NCBI GenBank assembly: GCA_963678705.1
Contig: OY783216.1
Location: 12,276,001 to 12,340,000 of the forward strand
Length of the DNA: 64,000 nucleotides
Direction of reading: 5' to 3'
Origin: Panorpa germanica
Taxonomy: Eukaryota; Arthropoda; Insecta; Mecoptera; Panorpidae
Made by a program: the position numbers and the translations under genes. The notes under the pieces were generated by a model. That model was not told where the DNA came from. It was given only the letters and a program-made list of their open reading frames with translations, and ran no database searches. This document shows, piece by piece, positions 63,675-64,000 of this stretch (position 1 is the stretch's first letter; every line of letters begins with the position of its first letter).

Positions 63675-63766
<92 letters not shown>
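63675..63766. repeat. (TA)n microsatellite
   Basis: AT tract between D and E2, with one TGTATA and one TTTATA interruption. Confidence 0.9.
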
Positions 63767-64000
63767 TGTTACAATTTTGCTGGGCGTGACGAGAGAGACG
63801 GCTTGTGTGCACGTAGCAACTATCCTTTTCAGCTTCTAACACCAAATGATACAAACTTGTTAGGGCGTAAAAGGGGAATGAAGGGAGTCTGGCTCTGGAA
63901 CCTTCTATTAATATTTGGTTCTAGAAAGATCACATGTAAACAATAACAGAAGTGCATGGTATGCAGTTGTTTACGTTATCTCCTGCTGTATTTTTGAGAA
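63767..64000 (-). mobile_element. E2: LTR related to element E, minus strand, partial
   Basis: Starts TGTTACAATTTTGC, the reverse complement of an E-type LTR end, and continues with regions matching the E LTR in reverse (GTTCTAGAA...ACATGTAAACAATA...GTTGTTTACGTT). Clearly diverged from E, and cut by the window end. Confidence 0.7.

Noticed and set aside
1-64000. Host protein-coding genes and tRNA genes
   Set aside because: All sizeable frames belong to mobile elements, and I found no cloverleaf with pol III boxes other than the 5S-like sequences.

Overview
The window comes from an insect genome. The errantivirus-type LTR element with an env gene, the BEL/Pao element and the R1-like LINE are typical of insects. 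A hymenopteran is my best guess, but nothing here fixes the species. I see no ordinary host protein gene: nearly all 64 kb is transposable-element sequence, AT microsatellite and a 5S-rRNA-like tandem repeat.

Layout. The backbone is an array of about 0.85-0.9 kb units, each holding a 119-bp 5S-rRNA-like sequence on the minus strand. Two unit types alternate, called a and b here. Units are separated by (TA)n tracts. A minus-strand Ty3-type LTR element, family A, lies between each b and the next a. From left to right: A1 (cut by the window start), a1, b1, [B1], A2 (with C nested in its gag), a2, b2, A3, a3, b3, A4, A5 (A4 and A5 share one LTR; A5 has K nested in its other LTR), b4, [B2], [E], A6, a5, b5, A7 (solo LTR), [D], [E2, cut by the window end]. 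The A+a+b block is about 6.3 kb. Its copies share junctions and lesions, which points to a higher-order repeat rather than repeated independent insertion.

Other elements. B1 (4919-11756) and B2 (40722-48842) are plus-strand errantivirus-like endogenous retroviruses. B2 has an uninterrupted pol and env but two stop codons in gag. B1 has an uninterrupted, divergent and unusually long gag-like ORF but ruined pol and env; its near-identical LTRs suggest recent movement in trans. C (14263-19326) is a BEL/Pao element with most of pol deleted. E (48872-51890) is a short non-autonomous Ty3-type element. D (about 58589-63674) is a decayed R1-like LINE. K (37378-39725) is a decayed TTAA-type DNA transposon that encodes a Kolobok-like transposase and a DEDDh exonuclease.

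Most notable signals: (1) six small hairpins with the same ATCGC/ATCGT pentaloop but different, covarying stems in the LTR and leader of both B elements; (2) the intact gag-only ORF of B1; (3) the 5S/LTR higher-order repeat, with an identifiable empty site for B1; (4) the transposase-exonuclease pairing in K; (5) (TA)n tracts used as landing pads by four unrelated element families.
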